Assembly (NCBI RefSeq): GCF_001429725.1 | Contig: NZ_LMHV01000001.1 | Span: forward strand, 124,001 to 188,000 | Source: Rhizobium sp. Root708 | GTDB lineage: Bacteria > Pseudomonadota > Alphaproteobacteria > Rhizobiales > Rhizobiaceae | Direction: 5' to 3' | DNA: 64,000 nucleotides | In this document: positions 30,129-39,914 of the stretch, in pieces | Numbering within the stretch: position 1 is the stretch's first letter | How the letters are laid out: every line of letters starts with the position of its first letter | The notes under the pieces: generated by a model | What the model was told of the DNA's origin: nothing | The model's database searches: none | The model's input: only the letters and a program-made list of their open reading frames with translations | Program-made: the position numbers and the translations under genes

Positions 30129-30156
30129 ATTATCTTGAAAGGCTGTATTGAATCAA
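30129..30156 (-). promoter_or_regulatory. Predicted sigma-70-type promoter of the lipoprotein gene
   Basis: On the minus strand TTGATT (30156-30151), a 16-nt spacer and GATAAT (30134-30129) form a good housekeeping promoter. The start would be near 30122, giving a leader of about 50 nt. Confidence 0.6.
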
Positions 30157-30251
30157 GCCAGCGCAGGGAGATTTTGTGTCGATGTGAGAGCAACGCCGTA
30201 CCTGCGAGACAAATTTGGCGCAATGCCGAGCAGATCAAGGCTTCGTGATCG

Positions 30252-30283
30252 GATAAAGAAAAGGGCTGCCACTGCAGCCCTTT
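30252..30283 (-). terminator. Intrinsic terminator of the sdh operon
   Basis: AAAGGGCTGC-CACT-GCAGCCCTTT is a perfect 10-bp stem, followed on the minus strand by TTTTCTTT. It lies just after the sdhB stop. Confidence 0.88.
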
Positions 30284-30295
30284 CGCTTCGAACGA

Positions 30296-31075
30296 TCAGA
30301 CGCGGCGCTCGACCATCATCTTCTTGATCTCGGCAATCGCCTTGGCCGGGTTCAATCCCTTCGGGCAGGTCTGCGCGCAGTTCATGATCGTGTGGCAACG
30401 ATAAAGGCGGAACGGATCCTCGAGATTGTCCAGACGCTCGCCTGTCGCTTCATCGCGAGAATCGATCAGCCATCGGTAGGCCTGCAGGAGAACGGCCGGA
30501 CCGAGATAGCGGTCGCCGTTCCACCAATAGCTGGGACAGGAAGCCGAGCAGCAGGCGCACAGAATGCACTCATAAAGACCATCGAGCTTCTGGCGATCTT
30601 CGTGGCTTTGCTTCCATTCCTTTGCCGGCGTCGGCGAAACCGTCTTCAGCCAGGGCTCGATCGAACGGTGCTGCGCATAGAAGTTTGTCAGATCTGGAAC
30701 CAGATCCTTGACGACGGGCATGTGCGGCAACGGGTAGATCTTCACCGAACCGTTGATCTCGTCCAGACCCTTCGTGCAGGCGAGCGTGTTGGTGCCGTCG
30801 ATGTTCATCGCGCACGAACCGCAGATGCCCTCGCGACAGGAACGGCGCAGCGTCAGCGTCGGATCGATATTGTTCTTGATGTAAAGAAGACCGTCCAGCA
30901 CCATCGGGCCGCAGTCGTCGATATCGATGTAGAACGTATCGATCGACGGGTTCTGACCATCATCAGGGTTCCAGCGATAGACGCGGAATTCGCGCGTGTT
31001 CTTCGCACCCGCCGGCTTCGGCCACGTCTTGCCTTCGCGCATCTGGGAGTTCTTGGGAAGAGCGAGTTCAACCAT
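30296..31075 (-). CDS. sdhB: Succinate dehydrogenase iron-sulfur subunit
   Basis: A 259-aa subunit carrying electrons from FAD to quinone. The 2Fe-2S ligands are C80, C85, C88 and C100 (CREGICGSC...LAC). The 4Fe-4S and 3Fe-4S ligands are in [12 protein letters not shown] and [14 protein letters not shown]. Length and order are normal. It is the last gene of sdhCDA-(GT25)-sdhB and is followed by a strong terminator. The interruption between sdhA and sdhB is unusual, but the 9-nt gap to the preceding gene still permits co-expression. Confidence 0.97.
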   Translation of the reverse strand: MVELALPKNSQMREGKTWPKPAGAKNTREFRVYRWNPDDGQNPSIDTFYIDIDDCGPMVLDGLLYIKNNIDPTLTLRRSCREGICGSCAMNIDGTNTLACTKGLDEINGSVKIYPLPHMPVVKDLVPDLTNFYAQHRSIEPWLKTVSPTPAKEWKQSHEDRQKLDGLYECILCACCSASCPSYWWNGDRYLGPAVLLQAYRWLIDSRDEATGERLDNLEDPFRLYRCHTIMNCAQTCPKGLNPAKAIAEIKKMMVERRV

Positions 31076-31084
31076 TGCTGGACC

Positions 31085-32017
31085 TCAATCCTTGGCGGCC
31101 AGAGCCGCCCCTTCGTTGTATGATAAATCTGTAGGAGACCAAGCCGCAACCCGCGCGCCGAGCAGGCGCCACGGGCGTCCTTCGAGCGCGTGCGACCACA
31201 CCGCAAGGCGCAGGCCAAAACGGCGAACGGCAAGCCAGGCATTCCAGAGCGGCGCCGCGTTGCGACGCTTCCGCTTGTTTGCTGAACGATCGCCCTGCAT
31301 CGTGCTTTCGGTGCCGGACTGCCGGATGACCCATGGCGAGACATGGGCGATCTTGCAGCCATGCAGGCTGGGGCTCCAGAGGAAATCGTCAACCGGCATG
31401 TGTATGCGGGCAACCGCTTCGACGAGCCGGATCGCGGCTGATCGGGTCAGCACGTAGCCGGCAGCACCCGAGCGCGGACGGAACGACCGAACCAGCTGGG
31501 TTTGGCCGAGTGCTTCCGCCGGAACGACAAGCCGCCCGCCGCGGCGCGGCGTGCCCTCGAGCTTGATGACGTCGACAGCGCTCGAGCGTGACGCGATCTC
31601 GGCCAGCGTGTCTTCAAACCCGGCATAGGGTTCCGCGTCATCTTCCAGGATGAGCGCGAGATGATGATCTGATGCCAGGAATTGTTGCCAGGCAAGCACG
31701 TGACCTGAGAGGCATGCTTCTTCGACCAGCGTGAACACGCGGTTTCGAAAAGCACTCCAGCCGATGCCATCGGGAGGAAAATTGAGCGTCTGGCCACGCA
31801 CAGCGAGAACGCCATCTCGATCGATCCGCGCGTCGATGCCCCTTACCCGGTGCAACGGCCAGCGCAGTTTCCCGAAATGCCCCTCGATCGCGGCCCAGCG
31901 TTCGGGCGAACGGTCCAGGTTGATCGCATAAATGCCAAGCGACCTCTCACGATTGGTCGGCGACGCAGCCGCGTTGGCTGCGCCGTGAGAACCATTCTGT
32001 GAGAGGGTTTCTGCCAT
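31085..32017 (-). CDS. GT25-family glycosyltransferase (LPS-type) inside the sdh operon
   Basis: A 310-aa cytoplasmic glycosyltransferase. YAINLDRSPERW at about 29-40 and the nucleotide-sugar-binding acidic motif LALILEDDAEP are diagnostic of family 25 (lipooligosaccharide galactosyltransferase type). PVDDFLW is the second conserved acidic block. It begins two bases after the sdhA stop and ends 9 nt before sdhB, so it must be co-transcribed with succinate dehydrogenase. The acceptor (LPS core, other glycan or protein) is unknown. The first ~25 residues are low in conservation, so the start is uncertain. Confidence 0.83.
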   Translation of the reverse strand: MAETLSQNGSHGAANAAASPTNRERSLGIYAINLDRSPERWAAIEGHFGKLRWPLHRVRGIDARIDRDGVLAVRGQTLNFPPDGIGWSAFRNRVFTLVEEACLSGHVLAWQQFLASDHHLALILEDDAEPYAGFEDTLAEIASRSSAVDVIKLEGTPRRGGRLVVPAEALGQTQLVRSFRPRSGAAGYVLTRSAAIRLVEAVARIHMPVDDFLWSPSLHGCKIAHVSPWVIRQSGTESTMQGDRSANKRKRRNAAPLWNAWLAVRRFGLRLAVWSHALEGRPWRLLGARVAAWSPTDLSYNEGAALAAKD

Positions 32018-32019
32018 CC

Positions 32020-33861
32020 TTAGTACACGCGAGCCTTCGGCGCGATCTTCTGGGGATCGATACCATCAGCGATCAGCTCCGTGTGAACAGGGCGATAGTC
32101 GAGCTTGACGTCACCCGCGTCGTTGAGCCAAGCGAGCGTATGCTTGCGCCAGTTTTCGTCGTCGCGGCCGGCGAATTTGCCTTCCGTGTAATCTTCGCGC
32201 GCATGAGAGCCACGGCTCTCCTTACGAGCTTCGGCGCCGTAGATCGTCGTGATGGCATTGGCCATCAGGTTCTGCAGTTCCAGCGTTTCGACGAGGTCGG
32301 AATTCCAGATCATCGAACGGTCGGTGACCTTGATGTCGCGCATTTCCTGCCAGATCGCCGAGATGCGCTTGCAACCCGATTCCAGCGATTCCTGCGTACG
32401 GAACACCGCAGCATCTTCCTGCATGGCGCGCTGCATCTTCTCGCGCAGATGCGCCGTCGGCGTGCTGCCGCTGGCGTGGCGCAGACCATCGAAGCGATCC
32501 ATGATCTTGTCGCAGGCGGCAACGTTGAGATGCGGGACAGGCGACGCGCGGTCGATGACCTCGCCGGCGCGGATGGCGGCGGCGCGGCCGAAGACCACGA
32601 GGTCGATCAGCGAGTTGGAGCCGAGGCGGTTGGCACCATGCACCGAGGCACAGCCGGCTTCGCCGACGGCCATCAGACCCGGAATGATTCTTTCCGGATT
32701 GGAGCTGTCGGCGTTGAGCACTTCGCCCCAATAGTTCGTCGGAATGCCGCCCATGTTGTAGTGAACGGTCGGCAGAACCGGGATCGGCTCGCGCGTCACG
32801 TCGACGCCGGCGAAAATCTTGGCGCTCTCGGAGATGCCAGGCAGGCGCTCATGCAGCACAGCCGGATCGAGATGGTCGAGGTGCAAGAAGATGTGATCCT
32901 TGGCTTTGCCAACGCCACGACCTTCGCGGATCTCGAGCGTCATGCAGCGCGAAACCACGTCGCGCGAGGCAAGGTCCTTGGCCGAAGGAGCATAGCGCTC
33001 CATGAAGCGCTCGCCCTCGGAGTTGACGAGGTAGCCACCTTCACCGCGTGCGCCCTCGGTGATGAGACAGCCCGAGCCGTAGATGCCGGTTGGGTGGAAC
33101 TGAACGAATTCCATGTCCTGCAGCGGCAGGCCGGCGCGTGCCACCATGCCGCCGCCGTCGCCGGTGCAGGTGTGGGCCGATGTCGCCGAAAAATACGCAC
33201 GGCCGTAACCGCCGGTCGCCAGCACCACCATCTTGGCGGCGAAGCGATGGATCGTGCCGTCATCCAGGCACCAGGCAACGACGCCGGTGCAGCGGCTGCC
33301 ATCGTCAGACATGATCAGGTCGAGCGCGAAATACTCGATGAAGAATTCGGCGTTGTTGCGTAGCGACTGGCCGTAGAGCGTATGCAGGATGGCGTGGCCG
33401 GTACGGTCGGCAACGGCGCAGGTGCGCTGTACCGGTGGGCCTTCGCCGAAGTTCTGCATGTGGCCGCCGAACGGCCGTTGATAGATTTTGCCTTCTTCGT
33501 TGCGCGAGAACGGAACGCCGTAATGCTCAAGCTCGTAGACGGCCTTTGGTGCTTCCATCGCGAGGTACTGCATCGCGTCGACGTCGCCGAGCCAGTCGGA
33601 GCCCTTGACGGTGTCGTAAAGGTGCCACTGCCAGCTGTCAGGCGTCATGTTCTGCAGAGAAGCGGCGATACCGCCCTGAGCGGCAACGGTGTGCGAGCGT
33701 GTCGGAAACACCTTGGTGATGCAGGCCGTGCGGAAACCCTGTTCCGCCATGCCGAGCGTCGCGCGAAGACCGGCGCCGCCGGCGCCGACGACGATCACAT
33801 CATATGAGTGATCGACGTACTTGTAGGCCTTCCCATTCTGAGCGGGTGAAGTCGGTGCCAT
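32020..33861 (-). CDS. sdhA: Succinate dehydrogenase flavoprotein subunit
   Basis: The 613-aa catalytic subunit oxidising succinate to fumarate. [11 protein letters not shown] binds FAD, and H57 in [10 protein letters not shown] carries it covalently. The active-site region is [22 protein letters not shown], read in pieces, with further conserved HVNMGG-like ([11 protein letters not shown]) and NRLGSNSL motifs. It follows sdhD by 7 nt. Length is as expected. Confidence 0.98.
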   Translation of the reverse strand: MAPTSPAQNGKAYKYVDHSYDVIVVGAGGAGLRATLGMAEQGFRTACITKVFPTRSHTVAAQGGIAASLQNMTPDSWQWHLYDTVKGSDWLGDVDAMQYLAMEAPKAVYELEHYGVPFSRNEEGKIYQRPFGGHMQNFGEGPPVQRTCAVADRTGHAILHTLYGQSLRNNAEFFIEYFALDLIMSDDGSRCTGVVAWCLDDGTIHRFAAKMVVLATGGYGRAYFSATSAHTCTGDGGGMVARAGLPLQDMEFVQFHPTGIYGSGCLITEGARGEGGYLVNSEGERFMERYAPSAKDLASRDVVSRCMTLEIREGRGVGKAKDHIFLHLDHLDPAVLHERLPGISESAKIFAGVDVTREPIPVLPTVHYNMGGIPTNYWGEVLNADSSNPERIIPGLMAVGEAGCASVHGANRLGSNSLIDLVVFGRAAAIRAGEVIDRASPVPHLNVAACDKIMDRFDGLRHASGSTPTAHLREKMQRAMQEDAAVFRTQESLESGCKRISAIWQEMRDIKVTDRSMIWNSDLVETLELQNLMANAITTIYGAEARKESRGSHAREDYTEGKFAGRDDENWRKHTLAWLNDAGDVKLDYRPVHTELIADGIDPQKIAPKARVY

Positions 33862-33868
33862 GATACGG

Positions 33869-34249
33869 TTATCCTACGAATGCAATTTTCAGAATGGCGA
33901 AGAGACAGAGCCCTGCCATCAGGATCGAGAAGAAGGTGTTCAGCATCAGCAGGCCGATCTTGGCGAACTCGCCGTGTACGTAATCCTCGATGATCACCTG
34001 CATGCCGAGCCGCATGTGAATGATGCCGGAGATGACCATCAGCCCCATGACGACGGCAACGAACGGGTTCGACAGGGCGTGAACCACCTCGGCATAGGGT
34101 TGGCCCGCGTGAACGATCATGAAGATGATGAAGAAAACGAAGAGCGGCACGTTGGCGACGGCCGTAACGCGCTGACGCCAGAAATGATCGGTTCCTTCCT
34201 TGGCCGAGCCAAGGCCGCGAACCTTACCCAGAGGGGTGCGCATATCCAT
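33869..34249 (-). CDS. sdhD: Succinate dehydrogenase membrane anchor subunit
   Basis: A 126-aa membrane anchor with three helices: about residues 32-48, 62-80 and 98-122. [16 protein letters not shown] is the conserved haem/quinone-site segment of SdhD. The ATG at 34249 has AGG 8 nt upstream. Longer open frames upstream overlap sdhC and are not used. It lies 11 nt after sdhC. Confidence 0.95.
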   Translation of the reverse strand: MDMRTPLGKVRGLGSAKEGTDHFWRQRVTAVANVPLFVFFIIFMIVHAGQPYAEVVHALSNPFVAVVMGLMVISGIIHMRLGMQVIIEDYVHGEFAKIGLLMLNTFFSILMAGLCLFAILKIAFVG

Positions 34250-34260
34250 GAGAACAACCT

Positions 34261-34656
34261 TTAGAAGCGAATGAGGAAGCCGATCACCCAGACCAGCACG
34301 GTCAGACAGAGCGATACGACGATCGAAGCCTTGGCCATCCTGGTGGAGACGGCCTTGTCGAAACCATAGCCGAGGTCCCAGACGAAGTGACGAAAGCCGC
34401 CGACCATGTGATGGAGAAGCGCCCAGGTATAGCCGAGTAGAACGAGTTTGCCGACGATGCTGCCGAGGATCCAGTTGACCCAGTCGTAATAGGCTTGGCC
34501 GGTCGCCGCCGCGATCAGCCACCATGCGATAAGCAGAGTGCCGAAATACAGAGCGCCACCGGTGATGCGGTGGACGATCGACATGAGCATGGTGGGGATT
34601 AGTTTGTAAACTTGCAAATGCGGCGACAGGGGCCGGTTATTTGTCACATTCGCCAT
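34261..34656 (-). CDS. sdhC: Succinate dehydrogenase cytochrome b556 subunit
   Basis: A 131-aa membrane anchor with three helices (about 30-52, 66-88 and 108-130). The conserved [12 protein letters not shown]...SIVHRITG start segment and [15 protein letters not shown], which supplies the haem-ligand His, are visible. MANVTNNRP at 34656 is the family start; the ATG at 34701 would add 15 extra residues. It heads sdhCDA-GT25-sdhB. Confidence 0.95.
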   Translation of the reverse strand: MANVTNNRPLSPHLQVYKLIPTMLMSIVHRITGGALYFGTLLIAWWLIAAATGQAYYDWVNWILGSIVGKLVLLGYTWALLHHMVGGFRHFVWDLGYGFDKAVSTRMAKASIVVSLCLTVLVWVIGFLIRF

Positions 34657-34957
34657 CAGAACCTCGCGGCGTCTTCTCTGCGCTCCCGGATTTCGGGGCA
34701 TTCAAAGCAACCACACGAATGACAAAATCCTCTGTGTGCGTTGCATCAAGGCCGACGTTTAATCACGTAAACCCCTAACGACAAGTATAATTGCTAACCC
34801 GCCAGAATTTAATCGATTTGCGTCATCGACTTGAACCGGGCCGATTTGGTAGCGCGCCAAACCAGGCGATACTCGATGGCTTGTGGACACGGCGGCACTT
34901 TTGGAGCATTTTCGTGTTAACGCTTTGTTAAGCATCCGATTTCCGGAGATAGACACG
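34657..34957. other. 301-bp divergent intergenic region, sdhC / secreted protein
   Basis: Holds the promoters of the sdh operon (minus) and the secreted-protein gene (plus). For sdhC the best -10 I see is TATACT (34789-34784), with no good -35. For the plus-strand gene a CtrA-type site lies at 34917-34931 and a ribosome site at CCGGAG. Nothing else is recognised. Confidence 0.5.
34917..34931 (+). promoter_or_regulatory. CtrA-type binding site (TTAA-N7-TTAA)
   Basis: TTAACGCTTTGTTAAG contains two TTAA half-sites separated by 7 nt, the full CtrA consensus spacing. It ends 27 bp before the ATG of the secreted-protein gene. Regulation by CtrA is inference. Confidence 0.5.
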
Positions 34958-35446
34958 ATGTCCACCACTTCAAGGCTTTTGTTGATCGCCGTTGCGGCAA
35001 CCGTCGCATTGCCCGCTCTGGCTGGTGATTTCGGCGGCTATCGGGCGCCGCATCAGCGCGGCTTCGATCATCGCAAGCCATTCGCCGTCGGCCATACGGG
35101 TTTCTCGGGTCGCCAGATCGCCTTCGAGCGACGGCACCACGACGGTTTTTACGGCCGTCCCGGGCGCAACCGTCTGCTCAAGCAATTCGACCGGCCGGGC
35201 CCATCCTATGCCCGCGGCAACGTGACGATCGTCGTGCAGCAATCAGGCTACGGCGCAGGCTTCGGAACCTATGCCGGCTCCTCCTATGCCTATGACATGA
35301 ACGGCGGAACTTATGTGACCGGCAGCGGCTATCGTCTCTATGCTGCAAGCGCGAAGCAAGCCCTGGCTCCCAAGGCCAAGGTCATCGATGTCACGAAGGG
35401 CAATAGCTGCGCCTACGAAGCAGGCGTCTGCGTCATTCGCCCTTGA
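34958..35446 (+). CDS. Small secreted protein rich in Gly, Tyr and Arg, unknown function
   Basis: A 162-aa protein with a clear signal peptide (LLLIAVAATVALPALA, cleavage before GDFGG). The mature part is basic and rich in Gly/Arg/Tyr/His (FERRHHDGFYGRPGRNR), then Gly/Ser/Tyr-rich (YGAGFGTYAGSSYAYDMNGG). Two cysteines near the C-terminus (SCAYEAGVCVIRP) may form a disulfide. A GGAG site supports this ATG over the one at 34883. I recognise no family beyond a similarity to other small rhizobial exported proteins. The CtrA-type site just upstream suggests cell-cycle control. Confidence 0.75.
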   Translation: MSTTSRLLLIAVAATVALPALAGDFGGYRAPHQRGFDHRKPFAVGHTGFSGRQIAFERRHHDGFYGRPGRNRLLKQFDRPGPSYARGNVTIVVQQSGYGAGFGTYAGSSYAYDMNGGTYVTGSGYRLYAASAKQALAPKAKVIDVTKGNSCAYEAGVCVIRP

Positions 35447-36146
35447 AGCGCCAGACAACGGTCTTCTTGACATCGCTGTCCTCCAGAGCTCGGGTAACGG
35501 GAACTTCGTAGGTCTCGCAAAATATCAGCCGGTCGCGGGGCAGATAGCTTCGTCCCGGATCTCCGACAAGAACGACGACACCATTTGCCGTCAGCCGCTC
35601 GAACCAGGGAATGATCTTGGCTGCGAAGTCTTTGTCATAGAAAACATCGCCCGCCAGAAGAACGTCCGCATCGAAATCGCTGCCGACGATATCGGTGGAT
35701 TCGAACGTCAAATCGGCTGCATTCAGATCCGCATTCAGCGCGACGGCCGTCTTCGCCCATGGATCGATATCGACAGCGGTGACGCCGGATGCGCCAGCCA
35801 TCTTGGCAGCGATCGCCACCAAGCCGGAGCCTGTCGCAAAATCGACGACCCGCTTGCCTCTGACGATGTCGGGCGTATCCAGCACATACCGGGCGAGCCC
35901 CTGCCCGCCAGCCCAGGCGAAAGCCCAGAACGGCGGCGGCAGACCGATCTCGGCAAGCTCGTCCTCCGTCTTCAGCCACAGATCATGCGCCTCGCTTGCC
36001 AGATGCAAGCGGATTTCGGGAACATGAGGGGGCGACGAGACGCCGGTATTTGCGCGGATGAAGACGTCTGGATCGGTTTTCAAACGGATATCAGCGTGGA
36101 GGGTTGTCGAGCCCGCCCATCCGGCACACCTCAAGCCACTCGTCAT
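35433..36146 (-). CDS. ETF-beta lysine methyltransferase-like (METTL20 / Nnt1 group) SAM methyltransferase
   Basis: A SAM-dependent seven-beta-strand methyltransferase of up to 237 aa. SAM motif I is VVDFATGSGLVAIAA, with the acidic end of beta-2 as VDIDPWA. The FWAFAWAGGQGLARY start and the post-II motif LLAGDVFYD match the METTL20/Nnt1 group, whose characterised members methylate lysines of electron transfer flavoprotein beta. The only upstream ATG (36146) overlaps the EVE gene by 56 nt. A TTG at 36083 fits the usual N-terminus better. It is convergent with the secreted-protein gene, overlapping its 3' end by 14 bp. Confidence 0.8.
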   Translation of the reverse strand: MTSGLRCAGWAGSTTLHADIRLKTDPDVFIRANTGVSSPPHVPEIRLHLASEAHDLWLKTEDELAEIGLPPPFWAFAWAGGQGLARYVLDTPDIVRGKRVVDFATGSGLVAIAAKMAGASGVTAVDIDPWAKTAVALNADLNAADLTFESTDIVGSDFDADVLLAGDVFYDKDFAAKIIPWFERLTANGVVVLVGDPGRSYLPRDRLIFCETYEVPVTRALEDSDVKKTVVWRFKGE

Positions 36147-36528
36147 CAGTGACCGGCTGAACAGAAAGGCGCATCGACGTGACCAGGGACATTTTGGCGA
36201 GCTTCTCGTTTACCTTGACGTCCTTAAGGCTGACGGCCTTCGGCATATCGCGGACGGCGCGGATATCGACGCAATCCCAGCGCAGGTCTTCCTTGGCCGT
36301 TGAATCCGGATGAGACAGCGCACAGACTTCCACGATGCCGACGATCTCGAGACCATCATTGGAGTGGTAGAAGAAACCCTTGTCGCCGATCTGCATCGCA
36401 CGCATGTTGTTTCGCGCGAGATAGTTGCGGACGCCGGTCCACTCGGTGCCTTTCTCGCCAGCGGCCTTCAGCTGTTCCCAGGAAAATGCCGAAGGCTCGG
36501 ATTTGTAAAGCCAGTGCGCCACGCTCAT
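36091..36528 (-). CDS. EVE domain-containing protein
   Basis: A 145-aa single-domain PUA-like EVE protein. It begins WLYKSEPSAFSWEQL and carries WTGVRNYLARNNMR and GFFYHSNDG, the residues lining the ligand pocket in this family. EVE domains bind modified bases in DNA or RNA in several systems. The ATG at 36528 overlaps the YCII stop as ATGA, so I prefer it to the start at 36552. The ligand and partner are unknown. Confidence 0.88.
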   Translation of the reverse strand: MSVAHWLYKSEPSAFSWEQLKAAGEKGTEWTGVRNYLARNNMRAMQIGDKGFFYHSNDGLEIVGIVEVCALSHPDSTAKEDLRWDCVDIRAVRDMPKAVSLKDVKVNEKLAKMSLVTSMRLSVQPVTDDEWLEVCRMGGLDNPPR

Positions 36529-36818
36529 GCTCCCGGATTGTTGAAGACCCAATTGAACGGCTTTACCTCGACGCTCTCGAACAGGCCGGCCTTTGCGTAG
36601 GGATCAGCATCCGCCAAAGCCTTCGCGGCCTCGATCGTGTCCGTCTCGACGATCACGAGGCTGCCGCAGGGCTTGCCTTCTGCGTCGAGAAAGGGACCCG
36701 CCATCTTCAGCGTGCCTTCGGCGTTCAGCTTGTTGAGATGTTCAACGTGAGCCGGACGCGCTTCCATGCGTACGTTCAAGTGGCCGGGCTTGTCCTTGCA
36801 GAGAAAAGCAAAAAGCAT
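36525..36818 (-). CDS. YCII-family protein
   Basis: A 97-aa ferredoxin-like alpha/beta protein of the YCII (YciI) family. The conserved His is in RPAHVEHLNKL and the Asp in DADPYAKAGLF. YciI-type proteins have a putative His/Asp active site but mostly unknown reactions. It is 10 nt after gpsA and coupled to the EVE gene by a 4-nt overlap, so tsaD-gpsA-yciI-EVE are probably one operon. Confidence 0.9.
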   Translation of the reverse strand: MLFAFLCKDKPGHLNVRMEARPAHVEHLNKLNAEGTLKMAGPFLDAEGKPCGSLVIVETDTIEAAKALADADPYAKAGLFESVEVKPFNWVFNNPGA

Positions 36819-36828
36819 CTTCCGTCTC

Positions 36829-37812
36829 CTATTCGGTCGTGATCGGGCGCGTCATCAGCTGATCCATGGCATCGGCGATGCCAAGGTTACCATCGATGAT
36901 GGCGGAAATTGCATCGGTGATCGGCATGCTGATGCCGAGCGATTGCGCAAGATTAGAGGCGACGGCAGCGGCAAACGCCCCCTCGACAAGCTCGCCATGC
37001 GCGGGATCGCTGCGGTCGCCACGTCCGAGCGCTATGCCGAAGCGCAGATTTCTCGATTGATGGCTGGTCGCTGTCAGAACCAGGTCGCCGAGACCGGAGA
37101 GGCCGCGAACCGTATCGGCCTGGCCGCCCCTTGCGACCACGAGACGCGACATTTCCGCAAGCCCCCGCGAGATCAACGCGGCGCGCGCGGAATCCCCGAG
37201 GCCGGCGCCTTCGATGATACCGCAGGCAATGGCGAGAACATTCTTCAGCGCGCCGCCAAGCTGCACGCCGATCCGGTCGGCGGAGGCATAGAGACGAAAC
37301 GTCCGGCCGGAGATCACATGCGCGAGCCGCTCCGCGGTCGGCAGGTCGGCAGCGGCCAATGCCATCGCAGTGGGCAAGCCCTTGGCGATATCGGCGGCAA
37401 AACCCGGGCCCGAAAGAACGGCGACCGGATGACCGGGCAATTCGCGTTCGAGAAGATCGGTCAGCAACATGCCGGTCGTCCGCTCGATACCTTTCGCGCA
37501 GGTGACGACCGCGGCACTCTTGGCAAGATAGGGTGCGTATTGGCGGGCGGCATCCGCCTGCGCCTGCGACGGCATGGCAAAAAGCACGATATCGGCATCG
37601 CTGACGGCGGATGGCTCGATCGAAAATTCGAGCGAATCCGGCAAGGTAACGCCCGGAAGCGCTGCCTCGTGCAGACGGTCGGCCTTCAGATCGGCAATCA
37701 GCGACGGATCGCGACCAATCAACACGGTGGGACCGCGTTCGTTCAGGGCGATCACGGCCGCCAGCGCGGTTCCGAATGCGCCCGCTCCCACCACGGCGAT
37801 CTTCTCGCTCAT
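36829..37812 (-). CDS. gpsA: Glycerol-3-phosphate dehydrogenase [NAD(P)+]
   Basis: A 327-aa enzyme that makes sn-glycerol-3-phosphate for phospholipid synthesis. The N-terminal Rossmann loop is [14 protein letters not shown]. The substrate-binding and catalytic region is [20 protein letters not shown], with the catalytic Lys, and STRGLAEM-like [12 protein letters not shown] follows. The ATG overlaps the tsaD stop as ATGA. Confidence 0.96.
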   Translation of the reverse strand: MSEKIAVVGAGAFGTALAAVIALNERGPTVLIGRDPSLIADLKADRLHEAALPGVTLPDSLEFSIEPSAVSDADIVLFAMPSQAQADAARQYAPYLAKSAAVVTCAKGIERTTGMLLTDLLERELPGHPVAVLSGPGFAADIAKGLPTAMALAAADLPTAERLAHVISGRTFRLYASADRIGVQLGGALKNVLAIACGIIEGAGLGDSARAALISRGLAEMSRLVVARGGQADTVRGLSGLGDLVLTATSHQSRNLRFGIALGRGDRSDPAHGELVEGAFAAAVASNLAQSLGISMPITDAISAIIDGNLGIADAMDQLMTRPITTE

Positions 37813-38906
37813 GCTTTTGCACCCCGCTTGCCAAAACCGAGAAGGGTTTCCGCATTCGCATCCAGCGGCCAGCGCGACCGCGGCTGGACGTCGAGATCAT
37901 CGGGTGAGACGCCGTTTGCCATGCGCTCGAGGCCGGCCCAGGCAATCATCACGGCATTGTCGGTGCACAACCGAAGCGGCGGCGCGACAAAGCGGAACCC
38001 ATACTTGTCGCAGAGCGTCTGCAACGTCTCGCGAAGCTCCAGATTGGCGGCAACACCCCCGGCAACGACAAGCGCCGGCTGGCCGTCCTCCTTGCCGAAC
38101 TGCATCTTGAAGCGCTCGAGGCCGCGGCCGATCCGATCCTTCAATGTGCGCGAAACCGCGTTCTGGAACGAGGCGCAGATATCCGCGACGTCCTGATCCG
38201 TCAGCGGCGCAATCTCTGTTGCAGCCTGCCGCACCGCGGTCTTCAGACCGGAGAACGAGAAATTCAGCTTGCTCTCGCCGACAAGCGGGCGCGGAAACGC
38301 GAAGCGTTCCGGGTTGCCGTTCTTGGCCGCCTGCTCCACGGCCGGGCCACCCGGATAGGGCAAGCCGAGCAGCTTTGCCGTCTTGTCGAAGGCCTCGCCG
38401 AGCGCGTCGTCGATGGTCGTGCCCCAGCGCTCGTAGTCGCCGACGCCGCGCACCAGAATGAGCTGCGTGTGACCGCCGGAAACGAGGAGCATGAGATAGG
38501 GGAACGTCAGGCCATCGGTCAGCCGCGCCGTAAGCGCATGGCCTTCCAGATGATTGATGGCAAAGAGCGGCTTGCCTGATGCCTTGGCGATCGCCTTGCC
38601 GGTCATCAGTCCGACCAGCAGCCCGCCAATCAGTCCCGGGCCCGATGTGGCCGCGATCGCATCGATATCCGAGAGCGACACATTGGCACGTTTCAAGGCC
38701 TCGTCGATCAAGGTATCGAGCGCCTCGACATGCGCGCGAGCCGCGATCTCCGGAACGACACCGCCATAGGCGCTGTGCTCCTCGAGCTGGCTGAGCACGA
38801 CGTCGGATCGAACGGTCGGCTGGCCATCGGCATCCCGCTCGACAACCGCTGCGGCGGTTTCGTCGCAGCTTGTTTCAATGCCGAGGATGCGTAGAAAGGG
38901 AGCCAT
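37809..38906 (-). CDS. tsaD: tRNA N6-adenosine threonylcarbamoyltransferase TsaD
   Basis: A 365-aa ASKHA-fold enzyme that forms t6A37 in ANN-decoding tRNAs. [15 protein letters not shown] starts the phosphate loop. Metal ligands are the two His of [13 protein letters not shown], and further motifs are [10 protein letters not shown] and [12 protein letters not shown]. The ATG at 38906 is the family start; the open frame extends to 39173 but overlaps hemC on the other strand. It is divergent from hemC with about 70 bp between them. Confidence 0.96.
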   Translation of the reverse strand: MAPFLRILGIETSCDETAAAVVERDADGQPTVRSDVVLSQLEEHSAYGGVVPEIAARAHVEALDTLIDEALKRANVSLSDIDAIAATSGPGLIGGLLVGLMTGKAIAKASGKPLFAINHLEGHALTARLTDGLTFPYLMLLVSGGHTQLILVRGVGDYERWGTTIDDALGEAFDKTAKLLGLPYPGGPAVEQAAKNGNPERFAFPRPLVGESKLNFSFSGLKTAVRQAATEIAPLTDQDVADICASFQNAVSRTLKDRIGRGLERFKMQFGKEDGQPALVVAGGVAANLELRETLQTLCDKYGFRFVAPPLRLCTDNAVMIAWAGLERMANGVSPDDLDVQPRSRWPLDANAETLLGFGKRGAKA

Positions 38907-38979
38907 GAAACCTGATCGTTGATTGCGATGGGTGTTAAACCTGTTTACGAGGAACTCCGGTAACAACGGATCAATGCGG

Positions 38980-39909
38980 ATGCAAACAAAACCTTTCCGG
39001 ATCGGCACCAGAGGCAGCCCGCTGGCACTCGCCCAGGCCCACGAGGCGCGCGACAGGCTGATGGCCGCCCATAATCTGCCGGAAGAGATGTTCGAGATCG
39101 TCGTCCTGTCGACCAAGGGTGACCGCATCACCGATCGGTCGCTGGCAGAGATCGGCGGAAAAGGCCTCTTCACGCAGGAGCTGGAAGAGAAGCTCTCGGC
39201 CGGCGATCTCGATATTGCCGTTCACTCCTCGAAAGACATGCCGACCACCTTGCCGGAGGGGCTTTATCTTTCCGCCTATCTGCCGCGCGAGGACGTTCGA
39301 GATGCCGTCATCGGCCGGACCGCGCCGAAGCTGATCGATCTGCCGCATGGAGCGACGGTCGGATCCTCGTCGCTGCGCCGGCAGGCCTTGATTCGTCGCA
39401 TGCGCCCTGATGTGAAAGTCATCACCTTCCGCGGCCTCGTCGACACCCGGTTGCGCAAGCTGCAGGAAGGTCAGGTCGACGCCACGCTACTGGCTCTCGC
39501 GGGACTGAAGCGGCTCGGCAAGGTCGAGGTGATCACCGAGATACTGGATGCCGATACGTTTCCGCCCGCTCCCGCCCAGGGTGCGATCTGTATCGAGAGC
39601 CGCATCGGCGATGCACAGATTGATACCCTGCTGGCGCCGATCAACGACATCAGGACATATGACACCGTCTCCTGCGAGCGCGCCTTCCTGGCAGCGCTCG
39701 ACGGCTCCTGTCGTACCCCGATCGGCGGCTACGCCGTTTGCGAGGGCGATCAGATCCGGTTTTCAGGTTTGATCCTAACGCCGGACGGGCGCAATCAACA
39801 TGCCGTGACCATCGACGGCCATCGCCGCGACGCACTGGCTCTTGGTACCCGCGCCGGGCAGGACATTCGCGCCCGCGCCGGCAGCAGCTTCTTCGACGAT
39901 TGGAGCTGA
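38980..39909 (+). CDS. hemC: Porphobilinogen deaminase (hydroxymethylbilane synthase)
   Basis: A 309-aa enzyme that polymerises four porphobilinogens. [14 protein letters not shown] starts domain 1. The catalytic Asp is in HSSKDMP, Arg-rich substrate sites in [10 protein letters not shown], and C244 ([10 protein letters not shown]) carries the dipyrromethane cofactor. ATGs at 38974 and 38980 are both possible; MQTKPFRIG is the common rhizobial start and has GGA 9 nt upstream. It leads the operon hemC-hemD-mic60-hemY. Confidence 0.96.
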   Translation: MQTKPFRIGTRGSPLALAQAHEARDRLMAAHNLPEEMFEIVVLSTKGDRITDRSLAEIGGKGLFTQELEEKLSAGDLDIAVHSSKDMPTTLPEGLYLSAYLPREDVRDAVIGRTAPKLIDLPHGATVGSSSLRRQALIRRMRPDVKVITFRGLVDTRLRKLQEGQVDATLLALAGLKRLGKVEVITEILDADTFPPAPAQGAICIESRIGDAQIDTLLAPINDIRTYDTVSCERAFLAALDGSCRTPIGGYAVCEGDQIRFSGLILTPDGRNQHAVTIDGHRRDALALGTRAGQDIRARAGSSFFDDWS

Positions 39910-39914
39910 GCGGC

